NCBI RefSeq assembly: GCF_001558155.1
Contig: NZ_LOAS01000008.1
Coordinates: 124,001-188,000, forward strand
DNA: 64,000 nucleotides
Direction: 5' to 3'
From: Aliiruegeria sabulilitoris
GTDB taxonomy: Bacteria; Pseudomonadota; Alphaproteobacteria; Rhodobacterales; Rhodobacteraceae
Below are positions 34,127-42,064 of this stretch, one piece after another (the stretch's first letter is position 1; each line of letters starts with the position of its first letter). The position numbers and the translations under genes were made by a program. The notes under the pieces are model-generated. The model saw nothing but the letters and a program-made list of their open reading frames with translations, ran no database searches and was not told the origin of the DNA.

Positions 34127-36127
34127 ATGTATGCGAAACGCGCGCCCGAGGAGCGCATCGACCGCTATGCCGGCCCCTATGAACGCTGGGTCTTCTCCGA
34201 GGAACTGGGCCGGCCCTATGCCTTTCCGGCGATCCGCCAGCCCGAGGCTCGCCACATGGCGGCGATCCTCGAAGGCGACGGGGATCCCGGCCAGATGGAC
34301 GGTGCCGATATCCGCCTGCCGCCGCTCTGGCCCTCGCAGGCCGCCGGGCACGCGGTGACGCCCTTCGTCTTTCGCAATGACAGCGAGATCGACCTGTCGC
34401 CCGACCGGGCGCTGGCAAAACGGCTCGGAACGCTGGCGGCACCGGGCCTGTCGCCACGGGTGCGGCTGAACATGCCGCTCGACGCCGCGAGCTGGGTCGA
34501 GACCTACGCGCCGGAGGCCCCCGCCCCGCAGTGGCGCCGCCCAGCACGGACGCCCAAGGCGATCCTCGGGGTGATCGATGACGGGCTCCCCTTTGCGCAT
34601 CGGGCTTTCCTTGGTTCCGACGGCAAGAGCCGGATCAGCCACCTCTGGCTGCAATCGGCGCGCGCGCTGGCGAGCGACCGGGTCCCGGTAGGGCGCGAGA
34701 TCACCAATGGCGAGATCGACGCCCTGCGCGCCGCGCACGGGACGGATGAGCGGCGGCTCTACCGGTCGGTGGGCGCAATCGACAGCGACATGCCGGAGAT
34801 CGGACGGCTGCTCGATCATCACGCCACCCATGGCGGCCACATCCTCGGGCTGGCCGGGGGCAACGGCCCACGCCTGCCGGAGCCGCTGCTTGGGGACAAC
34901 ATCCAGATCGTCGCGGTGCAGCTTCCCAATACCGTGGCCTGGGATACCTCCGGCTTCGGCAAGGAGATGTTCATGCTCTCGGCGCTGCATTACATCTTTG
35001 CCCGCGCCACCGAGATCGCCCGGGAGTGCGAGGCAGCCGGAGAACTGCCGCTGGTGGTGAATTTCTCCTATGGCTGGAGCGCGGGGCGCCATGACGGCCA
35101 CTCGGAAATGGAGACCGCGATACAGGAGTTGCTGGACCGGCGGCGGCAGGAACAATCCTCCACGGCGGTGGTCATGCCCACCGGGAACACCTTCGACAGC
35201 GCCATGCATGCGCGCATCGCGGCGGAGGATTTCGAAGATGGGGTCGCGCGGATCGGCTGGCGGTTGCAGCCGGATGACCGCACGTCGAGCTATCTGGAGA
35301 TCTGGCTGCCCGAGGGGGTGGATCCGCAGGGCTGGCAGGTGCGGCTGGTCCCGCCGCCCGGCAGCGGCCCACTCGCGGGCACCGCCATCGACATCTCCGC
35401 CGATCCCGACCTCGACCCGGTGGGCGACCCGCGCCGCTTCGTGGAGCTGGAACGGGACGGGCACAATCTCGGCCAGCTCTCGGTGGATTTCCACCGCGGC
35501 AGCCGCTGGCGCGCAGTCATCGCCATGATCCCGACCGCCGAGACGGGCACCGGGCGCCGCCTGCCCTCCGGCCTCTGGACGGTCGAGATCGATCCGGGCC
35601 AAGGCGCACCGCTCGACACGCGCGAGGCACTGTTCCTCTGGCTGCAACGCGACGATGACCCCCGCGCCCTCGGCATGGGCGGGCGCCAGAGCCAGCTGGA
35701 AGGGACTGGCGGGATGGTGCGCGGCTTCGGTTGCCTCAGCGCAATCTGCTCTGCGCCGGCTGCGACGCGGGTTGCGGGCCTGCAGGGGGGCACGGGCAAA
35801 CCGGCGTCCTATTCTTCTGGCGGCGGGCTGGACAGGCTTTCGGGCGGGCCCGTCGCCTGGGGCGCCCAGCCGGATTTTGCCGCGCTCTCCGATCAGGGGC
35901 CGTCCCGGCCCGGCCTGCCCTCGCTCGGCACTGTCTCGGGCTCGGGCGCGCGACTGGTGGGAACCTCCGCCGCGTCGGCGCTGGCCACGCGCTGGATGGT
36001 CTCCAACGCCGCCTCCGGCAAGGCGCTGCAGGATGGGCTCGCCCCCCTGCCTCTGCTGCCGCCCGGCGATAAGCAGGTCTTGCGCAACGCGCGGCTTGGG
36101 CAGGGAATCGTCCCGATCACCGTCTGA
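34127..36127 (+). CDS. Subtilisin-like (S8) serine protease
   Basis: 666 residues starting one base after the preceding stop. The catalytic triad is visible as D151 (GVIDDGLPFAH), H235 (ATHGGHILGLAGG) and S614 (LVGTSAASALATR), with oxyanion asparagine N354 (MPTGNT). The serine lies far downstream because a domain of about 240 residues (about 355-600, beta-rich, with SYLEIWLPEGVD) is inserted. No signal peptide is seen, so the enzyme acts in the cytoplasm or is exported by another route. It may process partners encoded in the cluster, including the caspase-like protein; this is inference. A terminator follows. Confidence 0.85.
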   Translation: MYAKRAPEERIDRYAGPYERWVFSEELGRPYAFPAIRQPEARHMAAILEGDGDPGQMDGADIRLPPLWPSQAAGHAVTPFVFRNDSEIDLSPDRALAKRLGTLAAPGLSPRVRLNMPLDAASWVETYAPEAPAPQWRRPARTPKAILGVIDDGLPFAHRAFLGSDGKSRISHLWLQSARALASDRVPVGREITNGEIDALRAAHGTDERRLYRSVGAIDSDMPEIGRLLDHHATHGGHILGLAGGNGPRLPEPLLGDNIQIVAVQLPNTVAWDTSGFGKEMFMLSALHYIFARATEIARECEAAGELPLVVNFSYGWSAGRHDGHSEMETAIQELLDRRRQEQSSTAVVMPTGNTFDSAMHARIAAEDFEDGVARIGWRLQPDDRTSSYLEIWLPEGVDPQGWQVRLVPPPGSGPLAGTAIDISADPDLDPVGDPRRFVELERDGHNLGQLSVDFHRGSRWRAVIAMIPTAETGTGRRLPSGLWTVEIDPGQGAPLDTREALFLWLQRDDDPRALGMGGRQSQLEGTGGMVRGFGCLSAICSAPAATRVAGLQGGTGKPASYSSGGGLDRLSGGPVAWGAQPDFAALSDQGPSRPGLPSLGTVSGSGARLVGTSAASALATRWMVSNAASGKALQDGLAPLPLLPPGDKQVLRNARLGQGIVPITV

Positions 36128-36151
36128 GCGGAAAAACGGCCCGGCACATGA

Positions 36152-36179
36152 CCCGCGCGCCTCTGGCGGGCGGGTTTTT
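36152..36179 (+). terminator. Rho-independent terminator after subtilisin gene
   Basis: Stem CCCGCGCGCC (36152-36161) pairs with GGCGGGCGGG (36165-36174) with one mismatch, a three-base loop and TTTTT directly after. It closes the SARP-PAP2-protease transcription unit. Confidence 0.8.
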
Positions 36180-36250
36180 CTTGCGCAGAGCCCAAAGACA
36201 AACCAGGCGGACAACGCGCCTTCAGCGCGGCTCCGTCGTCATGCAAAGAC

Positions 36251-36285
36251 GGGGCCAGGCAGATGAAATCCAACTGCCTGGCCCC
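36251..36285. repeat. Perfect 12-bp inverted repeat
   Basis: GGGGCCAGGCAG (36251-36262) and its exact reverse complement (36274-36285) with an 11-base loop. No T-tract follows. It could be a second, backup transcription stop or an RNA structure. Confidence 0.6.
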
Positions 36286-36398
36286 GCCAATTTGGTGATG
36301 AAATAACTGCCTTAAAAATTGCTGCCTTAAAAAGGCGTCTCGACCGACTGTGCCGCTCTCGACAATTCAACATTAACCCTTTCGCCGCCCGGGACCGG

Positions 36399-36415
36399 CG
36401 TGAAAAAAGGGTGAA
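36399..36415 (+). promoter_or_regulatory. Direct-repeat motif CGTGAAAAAAGGGTGAA (copy B)
   Basis: Same architecture as copy A: GTGAA half-sites 11 bp apart (36400 and 36411), 15/17 identical. It lies about 220 bp before the next gene. It is a candidate binding site of the SARP-like regulator, linking the two transcription units. Confidence 0.5.
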
Positions 36416-36635
36416 AATCCGGCGGCGATAACGATCTGTTAATCTTCTCAGTGACTTGAGCCCCTTCTCATAGGAACCACCTGCCACCCGAGTCACGCAA
36501 TGCATTGAAGTAGAACGCAATCACTTCAATTCACCCCGGTTTCACAGGCAATTCACTCACCGCAAATCTACCCGGCGCGCACCCTGACGACATTGGCCAC
36601 GCTCTGAAGCGGGCAGACTGCCAGGAGATTGCGAT

Positions 36636-38255
36636 ATGAAACTCGATGATATGATGGGCTACGTCGTGGACCGGCTCTACGAAGGGCTGACCGGAGGAAC
36701 GGCGGACTTGCCTCTGCCCGCGAATGTGCAGCTGAACTTTACCCAGCCGGGCATCCCCTTCCACGAAAGCTTTTTCGACTTTGCCATTGCCGGCCCCTTC
36801 GCCGGCCCCACCCCGGCCACGCTGGACGATTTCGGCAAGCTGGTCGAGACGCTCATGGGCCCCGCCCAGAACGGCGATGACGACGCCAACCGAGGCGATG
36901 CGGAGCCCAGCCCGCTGGGCATGAGCCGCGACAAGGCCGTGGAAGAGGCCAAGCGGATGTACCAGCAGCACCTGCTGGGATGCTGGGAGCAATGGTCCCG
37001 GCTGGTCGATTTCATCCCCTCGCCGAAACCGGCGGGCAATGACAATGAATGGGGCGCCAATCGCGGCGAGGGCAAGCACAAGCATGTCTCCGTCGTCTAC
37101 GCCCAGAACAACCGCCGGCTCAGCCGCACCTTTGCCGATACACTGCGCATGTGCGAAGTGGCCGACGACCAGCTCACCGACGATCAGAAGAGCCTGATCG
37201 AGCGGATGCGCCGGCTGCTCTCTGTCGAGGTGGAGGTCGAGGATTTCCTGACCGGCGAGAAGAAGATGGAAACCCGCGACAGCCCGGCCATGATTGCCTA
37301 TGCGACCAAGAAGCAGGCCTATGAAGACGCGGTGATCGAATATGCCACCAAGCTGAGCCTGGCCAATAACGGCACCTCCGGCGACATGATCGAGTGGCAG
37401 CAATCGGGCGGCATCTACAAGCGCCGCGCGACCGAGGCCCTGCGCGACTGGATCGCCAACGGCTACAAGAACGATATCGAACGCGCCCAGGCGATGATCT
37501 CGCATATCACCGGCCGCTCGATGGTGCTGTGGAAGGACAACCTCGTGCAGGGGCTCGACCATGTCGAGAACAACACCACCGGCGCCTATGGCTACCCGTT
37601 CTACCCGGCCTCCGTCATCCCCGGCGCCTTTGCCCGTTCGGGCGGCTGGACCCGGTTCTCCGAGCGCAACCTGAGCCGCAAGATGTCCTCCTCCAGCTCC
37701 AGCCGCTCCGGCGGTGGCAGCTTCGGCCTCTCGCTCGGCTTCGTCACCATCGGCGGCTCCGGCGGTGGCGGCAAGACGGAGCATCAGCGGGACTTCTCCT
37801 CCTCCTCCTTCGGTATGGAATTCTCCTATGCCCCGGTGGAGATCATGCGCCCCTGGTTCCACCCCGATTTCTTCTTGTCGCGCGGCTGGCGCCCTTCGGC
37901 GGGCTTCAAGCGCGAATACGACACCAACGTCCATTCCGACGGCAAGAACCCGCCCTCCGGCGCGCTGATCGGCTACCCGACCAAGGCGCTGTTCGTGAAA
38001 GACCTGGTGATCCATTCCAGCGAGGTCGTCTCCTTCATGAAAAGCCAGGAGAGCCATGTGAATGGCGGCGGCTTCGTCGGCATCGGCCCGTTCTGCATCG
38101 GCGGCCGCTACCAGCAGTCGAACCGCTCCTCCGAGAGCAATTTCGACTATGACGGCGCCTCGATCCGCATCAAGGGCATGCAGCTTGTCGGCTTCCTGTC
38201 GGCCCGCATTCCGGAATCGTCCAACCCGTCTCCCGACGTCAAGAAATGGGCTTGA
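36636..38255 (+). CDS. Unknown protein sharing a C-terminal module with the next gene
   Basis: 539 residues, no signal peptide, no family recognised. The N-terminal half is acidic and helical (LTDDQKSLIERMRRLLSVEVEVEDFLTG). A serine/glycine-rich linker (about 350-385, SSSSSSRSGGGSFG and GGSGGGG) follows. From about 401 comes VEIMRPWFHPDFFLSRGW, then SDGK, GYPTKALFVKDLVI; the same spaced motif (RxWFxP, SDG, YPxxL, VxD) occurs in the next protein. The C-terminus DYDGASIRIKGMQLVGFLSARIPES is beta-rich. It opens the second transcription unit together with the next protein and the caspase; a structural or pore-like role is possible but unproven. Confidence 0.7.
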   Translation: MKLDDMMGYVVDRLYEGLTGGTADLPLPANVQLNFTQPGIPFHESFFDFAIAGPFAGPTPATLDDFGKLVETLMGPAQNGDDDANRGDAEPSPLGMSRDKAVEEAKRMYQQHLLGCWEQWSRLVDFIPSPKPAGNDNEWGANRGEGKHKHVSVVYAQNNRRLSRTFADTLRMCEVADDQLTDDQKSLIERMRRLLSVEVEVEDFLTGEKKMETRDSPAMIAYATKKQAYEDAVIEYATKLSLANNGTSGDMIEWQQSGGIYKRRATEALRDWIANGYKNDIERAQAMISHITGRSMVLWKDNLVQGLDHVENNTTGAYGYPFYPASVIPGAFARSGGWTRFSERNLSRKMSSSSSSRSGGGSFGLSLGFVTIGGSGGGGKTEHQRDFSSSSFGMEFSYAPVEIMRPWFHPDFFLSRGWRPSAGFKREYDTNVHSDGKNPPSGALIGYPTKALFVKDLVIHSSEVVSFMKSQESHVNGGGFVGIGPFCIGGRYQQSNRSSESNFDYDGASIRIKGMQLVGFLSARIPESSNPSPDVKKWA

Positions 38256-38265
38256 GGGTGGTGTG

Positions 38266-39669
38266 ATGGACAGTGGCGTTCACATCGGCCTGGCCGCGTG
38301 GCTCCACCACCGGTGCGACGGCGAAGGCTTCGCGGCCTGGCCCGGCGCCCCGGTGGCCCTGCGGCTCGCACGGCTCGAAGGGGCGGAGAATTCCGAGGAC
38401 ATGGCCCGCGTGGCCGAGTTCTCGCGGATGGTGAACTTCGTCGCCTGCCGGGGCGCGCCCGCGCGCCCCTTCGACAGCGCCGCCCCGCTTTGGGAGGTGC
38501 ATTCGGACCTGCTCGGCGCGATGGAGTTTGCCGAGCGCGCCTGGACGGAGGCCGAGAATGCGGCCTTCACCGCGGCGCGGGCAATGCTTTACGGGCCTGA
38601 CGGCATGACGCCGCTCTATCGGCTCTACCAGGAGTTTCGCACCGCCTACCAGGATCTGCTGACCGCTGCGTCGGGGGCGGATGTTCTCCGCGAGGCGATG
38701 ATCGCCTGGGAGATCGAAGGCGGTAAGAGCGTGATCGAGGCCGCGATGGCGACGATCGAACGGTTGATGACCCGTTCAACCCTGTCCAGAGCGCAAGCCG
38801 AACGCGATGCGCTGTTGTTTCTGCCGGTCGATCCGGCGGGCGCGGGCTACGCGATGACCGGCTTCGCGCCCATCTCGGCGCTTGACGACTCCGGCTGGAT
38901 TTCCGCCAGTGTCGAGCTGAACGATATCGACGGCGCGGTCAGCCGCGCGCAGCAGCGCGAAACGGCGGGCTGGCGCAACTGGCGGCAGGGCAAGACCGGC
39001 AAGCTGTGTTTCCGCTACGCGATCCTGCTGATCGACCGCGACTGGTTCACGCCGCAGCTCTATCGCGCCGAGGACTGGAACCTGCCGGGGCAAAGGCTTG
39101 TCTCCGATGGTGGTACAGAGGGCGCATTGCCGGCCTACCCCGCCCGGCTCTACGCCGTGCGCGATGTCACGCTGAAACCAGATCCGCCAAAGCCGTCCAA
39201 ACCGCAGCGGCCATCGGTTGGCATGGTGTCCCGACCACCGGTCGCCACGCTCCGCCCGCTACAGGCCCGCCCGTCGGTGGCAACATTGGCAAGTCGGCCG
39301 CGCCCGGTGCTCGGCACCGCCCGGGCCAAGGGGCTCTCGGCGACCACACTGGCCAAGCCGCTCAGCGCCGCACCGGTGATCACGGCGAGCGCCCTGCGCC
39401 CGAGCCTGTCCGCGACGGCGCTCAGCCGCCCGACCGTTGCCGGAGGGCTGACGCTTTCGGCCAAGCCCGTGGCACGGCTGAAGCCTGGCACGATCGAACA
39501 GATCGGCAACCTGACGGTGCAACGCCGTCTCGCGGCGGCACGCCAGATCGTGGCGCGCGTCTCCGTCGCCGGCTCGCCGCCACCCGATCCCACGCTCTGG
39601 GCCGTCGGTTTCGGCTGCGAGAGCCTTCCCGAAGCCCCGAACCCCCATCCCGGCTACGGCTGGAATTGA
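38266..39669 (+). CDS. Unknown protein with shared module and proline/alanine-rich tail
   Basis: 467 residues from ATG 38266, 10 bases after the preceding stop; the open frame upstream overlaps the previous gene. The N-terminal half is helical. Residues about 252-305 (AILLIDRDWFTPQLY, LVSDGG, YPARLYAVRDVTL) repeat the motif seen in the previous protein. A low-complexity tail from about 308 (KPDPPKPSKPQRP, many LSAT and RPS repeats) ends in a folded-looking GFGCESLPEAPNPHPGYGWN. No family is recognised and no signal peptide seen. Its position directly before the caspase gene suggests it works with it. Confidence 0.7.
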   Translation: MDSGVHIGLAAWLHHRCDGEGFAAWPGAPVALRLARLEGAENSEDMARVAEFSRMVNFVACRGAPARPFDSAAPLWEVHSDLLGAMEFAERAWTEAENAAFTAARAMLYGPDGMTPLYRLYQEFRTAYQDLLTAASGADVLREAMIAWEIEGGKSVIEAAMATIERLMTRSTLSRAQAERDALLFLPVDPAGAGYAMTGFAPISALDDSGWISASVELNDIDGAVSRAQQRETAGWRNWRQGKTGKLCFRYAILLIDRDWFTPQLYRAEDWNLPGQRLVSDGGTEGALPAYPARLYAVRDVTLKPDPPKPSKPQRPSVGMVSRPPVATLRPLQARPSVATLASRPRPVLGTARAKGLSATTLAKPLSAAPVITASALRPSLSATALSRPTVAGGLTLSAKPVARLKPGTIEQIGNLTVQRRLAAARQIVARVSVAGSPPPDPTLWAVGFGCESLPEAPNPHPGYGWN

Positions 39670-39687
39670 TCCCAAGGAGGACAGAAG

Positions 39688-41037
39688 ATGCTTACGTCCA
39701 ATCGGTTTACCACTGTCGTCACGCGGACCACCGCCGACCGTCTTGCGAAAGCGCAGGCCAACAACCCGCCCATTGCCAAGCGCGAACGCGACCGCGGCGC
39801 GGTCGTCGCGGTCCAGACGGCGTTGGCCTCGCTCAACAACGGCTACATGGCCGGCAGCGAGATCGACGGCTATTTCGGCTCCCGCACCGCCGCCGCCGTC
39901 GAGGCTTTCCAGCGCGATTACGGGCTGGTGGCCGATGGCACCGTCGGCGGCCAGGTGCTCGGCCAGCTCGACCAGATCTTTGCTGGCGAAGCTGCCCGCC
40001 CGCCCCACGGCGTCAGCCTGCATATCGGTGTCGACCGGGTCGATGCCGCCCACTATGGCAGCGATCTCGCCCTGCCCTCCTGCGTCAACGATGCGCGCGA
40101 GATGGAAGGCATTGCCGAGAAGCTGGGCTATGACACCGCGGTGCTGGAGAACGACAACGCGACCTGTGCCAATGTCATCGGTTTCCTGCGCAATGCCGCG
40201 GTGAACCTGTTCGCGGGCGACGCGCTGTTTTTCACCTATTCCGGCCATGGCAGCCAGGTTCCCAACGATTCCGCCGATGACGAGCCGGATCTGCAGGACG
40301 AAACGCTGGTGCTCTATGACCGGATGCTGATCGACGACGAGATCTATGCCGCTTTGGGTGAGTTCCGCGAAGGCGTCCGGGTCCACATGGTGTTCGATTC
40401 CTGTCACTCGGCCACCGCCTTCAAGCAGATCGCCGCGCCGGACGCGATGGATATGACCGACATCATCCGCACCGAGTTCAAGAAGGATGCCGTGGCAACG
40501 GTCAAGGGCCTGTCCACGCTGAACCTGAGCAACGATCTCGACCCCGAGATGAAAAGACCCATCGCCGCCAAGTCGCTCGTAAAGGCGCTCGATGGCGATG
40601 CCCCGGAATTCGACAAGACCGCCGAGCCGAGCGACGAGGAGGCCGATGGAATTGGCGATCTCTTTGCCGATCTGGCCATCAAGACCATGACCGGGGCGCC
40701 GAAATTCGTCTCCGGCGCGCAGATCTACGACAACAAGAAGGAGGTCTACAACGCCGTCCGCACGGCGGTGGGGTCCAAGGAGCTGATCCGCCCGGCCTGT
40801 ACCGTCACGGCCTTTTCCGCCGCGATGGACAACCAGACCACGCCGGCCGGCAACCCGCTGTCGCTCTTCACTTTCAATATCTCGCGTTCGTGGGATTCGG
40901 GCGCCTTCCCGGGCAGTTACACCGAGTTTCATCGCTCCGTTGTGGGCCGCTCGCGCGCCGATGCGACACCGCAGCTGACGCCAGATGGCTCGATGGGCTC
41001 GCAGGCGCGCCTGCACGAACGTCCCTTCGCCTTCTGA
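39688..41037 (+). CDS. Caspase-like (C14) protease with peptidoglycan-binding domain
   Basis: 449 residues; AAGGAGG lies a few bases before the ATG. Residues about 38-95 are a peptidoglycan-binding domain (VQTALASLNNGYM, DGYFGSRTAAAVEAFQRDYGLVADG). The caspase/metacaspase fold follows, with SLHIGVDRVD, the NDAREMEGIAEKLGYD segment, catalytic H187 in TYSGHGSQ and C239 in VFDSCHSA. A long acidic insert (about 300-335) separates the two halves of the fold. No signal peptide is present, which is odd for a peptidoglycan-binding domain. Bacterial caspase-like proteases often act in immunity or programmed death; the role here is unknown. Confidence 0.88.
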   Translation: MLTSNRFTTVVTRTTADRLAKAQANNPPIAKRERDRGAVVAVQTALASLNNGYMAGSEIDGYFGSRTAAAVEAFQRDYGLVADGTVGGQVLGQLDQIFAGEAARPPHGVSLHIGVDRVDAAHYGSDLALPSCVNDAREMEGIAEKLGYDTAVLENDNATCANVIGFLRNAAVNLFAGDALFFTYSGHGSQVPNDSADDEPDLQDETLVLYDRMLIDDEIYAALGEFREGVRVHMVFDSCHSATAFKQIAAPDAMDMTDIIRTEFKKDAVATVKGLSTLNLSNDLDPEMKRPIAAKSLVKALDGDAPEFDKTAEPSDEEADGIGDLFADLAIKTMTGAPKFVSGAQIYDNKKEVYNAVRTAVGSKELIRPACTVTAFSAAMDNQTTPAGNPLSLFTFNISRSWDSGAFPGSYTEFHRSVVGRSRADATPQLTPDGSMGSQARLHERPFAF

Positions 41038-41087
41038 TCCCCGGGGGCCGTTCCACCGTCCTCCCTGTCGCAACGGCCCCTTTCCCT

Positions 41088-41121
41088 GCGGCGCGTGTCC
41101 CCCGGCACGCGCCGCATTTTC
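41088..41121 (+). terminator. Rho-independent terminator after caspase gene
   Basis: A perfect 10-bp stem GCGGCGCGTG (41088-41097) with CACGCGCCGC (41106-41115), loop of eight bases, followed by ATTTTC. It ends the second transcription unit of the protease system. Confidence 0.75.
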
Positions 41122-41161
41122 TTGGCCTGCCTGTCGGTAGGCGCCGGGCAGATCAGCGCAT

Positions 41162-41380
41162 GTCGTATCATTCCGACAGCGCCTTGATCACCTGTTCGGC
41201 CATCGCGGCTATGTCGCCGTGAAAGGCGGCGCGCAGGACTGCCCCTATACCCACATCACCGACCTCGCCGCCGGCCGCTACCGGCTGCCATGGGAAGACG
41301 AGGTCAAGGTGACCGACGGCACCGGCGCGGGCTTCGACGCGCCCACGCGGGCTTTTGGCGAACGCACGAAGGAGGCCTGA
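41162..41380 (+). pseudogene. C-terminal fragment of an unrecognised enzyme
   Basis: An open frame without start reads HLFGHRGYVAVKGGAQDCPY, then THITDLAAGRYRLPWEDEV and on to a stop at 41378-41380. It looks like the conserved end of a real protein, but I do not recognise the family. It is followed after one base by the biuret-hydrolase-like start codon, as expected for adjoining genes in a nitrogen-compound operon. The 5' part of the gene is missing. Confidence 0.45.
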
Positions 41381-41381
41381 C

Positions 41382-41540
41382 ATGGCAACGATTTCCTCCG
41401 ATCTCTATCCCTGGCCTCATAATGGCGACCTGCGGCCCGAGAACACCGCGCTGATCGTCATTGACATGCAGATCGATTTCCGCGGGCCCGGCGTTCATGT
41501 CGACAAGATGGGCTATGACCTGACGACGACCCGCGCGCAG
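41382..41540 (+). pseudogene. Isochorismatase-family (biuret hydrolase-like) N-terminal fragment
   Basis: The first 53 codons (ATISSDLYPWPHNGDLRPEN, then TALIVIDMQIDFRGPG) give the start of a cysteine hydrolase of the isochorismatase fold, close to biuret amidohydrolases. The catalytic aspartate of VIDMQxDF is present but the lysine and cysteine regions are lost. The frame then passes, in phase, into allophanate-hydrolase-like sequence: an internal deletion fusion. AAGGAGG before the ATG survives, so a small chimeric peptide could still be made. Confidence 0.65.
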
Positions 41541-41559
41541 GGCGCCAATGTAGGCTGGA

Positions 41560-41970
41560 CCGCGACCGTGTACGAGGTCGAGATCGCCGTCCTTGGCGCC
41601 CATATATCGCGCCTGCCGCTCAACCAAGAGTTGACGTCGCGCGGCGGACGTTTCCTGCGCAGCGGAACGACATCGGCGCGCTACCGCTTCCATGCTCTGG
41701 CCGGCGGCCCGCCCGCCCCGGCCTGATCTGTTCCGACGCCGGCAAGGCCATCGCGCTGGAGATCTGGGCGCTGCCGCCAGCCGCCTTCGGGGACTTCATC
41801 GCCTCCATCCCGTCCCCGCTCTGCATCGGGTCGATCGAGCTTGCCAACGGTGCGATGGTGAAGGGTTTCCTTGTGGAGCCCGCCGGGCTGGTGGGCGCCA
41901 GCGAGATCACCGAGCTGGGCGGCTGGCGCGCCTATCTCGACAGTCAGAAAAGCAAGGGCCACATACCGGG
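41560..41970 (+). pseudogene. Allophanate hydrolase C-terminal domain fragment, frameshifted
   Basis: VEIAVLGAHISRLPLNQELTSRG and RYRFHALAGGPP, then in another frame RPGLICSDAGKAIALEIWALPP, followed by AAFGDFIASIPSPL and VKGFLVEPAGLVGASEITEL, GGWRAYL, correspond to the C-terminal domain of allophanate hydrolase (AtzF). The amidase domain is absent and a one-base change in the GC-rich run at about 41700-41716 breaks the frame. Together with the preceding fragment it marks a deleted biuret/urea catabolic locus. Confidence 0.65.
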
Positions 41971-42064
41971 GCCGACTGCTCGGCCCCGGCTCCGTTCCGA
42001 TTTGACGCTTGACCTGATGCCCCGGTTTCCTTCTTTCTTGGACCAGGAGAAAGGGTGGCCGGAA

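Larger units (their letters stand above)
36128..36635. other. Regulatory intergenic region between the two protease-system units
   Basis: 508 bases without a gene. It holds the terminator (36152-36179), a perfect 12-bp hairpin (36251-36285), tandem copies of TGCCTTAAAAA near 36308-36335 and the second GTGAA direct-repeat motif (36399-36415). The promoter for the downstream unit should lie around 36400-36500, leaving a long 5' leader. Confidence 0.6.

Noticed and set aside
34079-36214. 711-codon minus-strand frame opposite the subtilisin gene
   Set aside because: The plus strand holds the full D-H-S triad; the minus translation is a low-complexity Arg/Pro/Ala-rich shadow.
36251-36285. Rho-independent terminator
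   Set aside because: The stem is perfect but no T-tract follows on either strand, so it is listed only as an inverted repeat.
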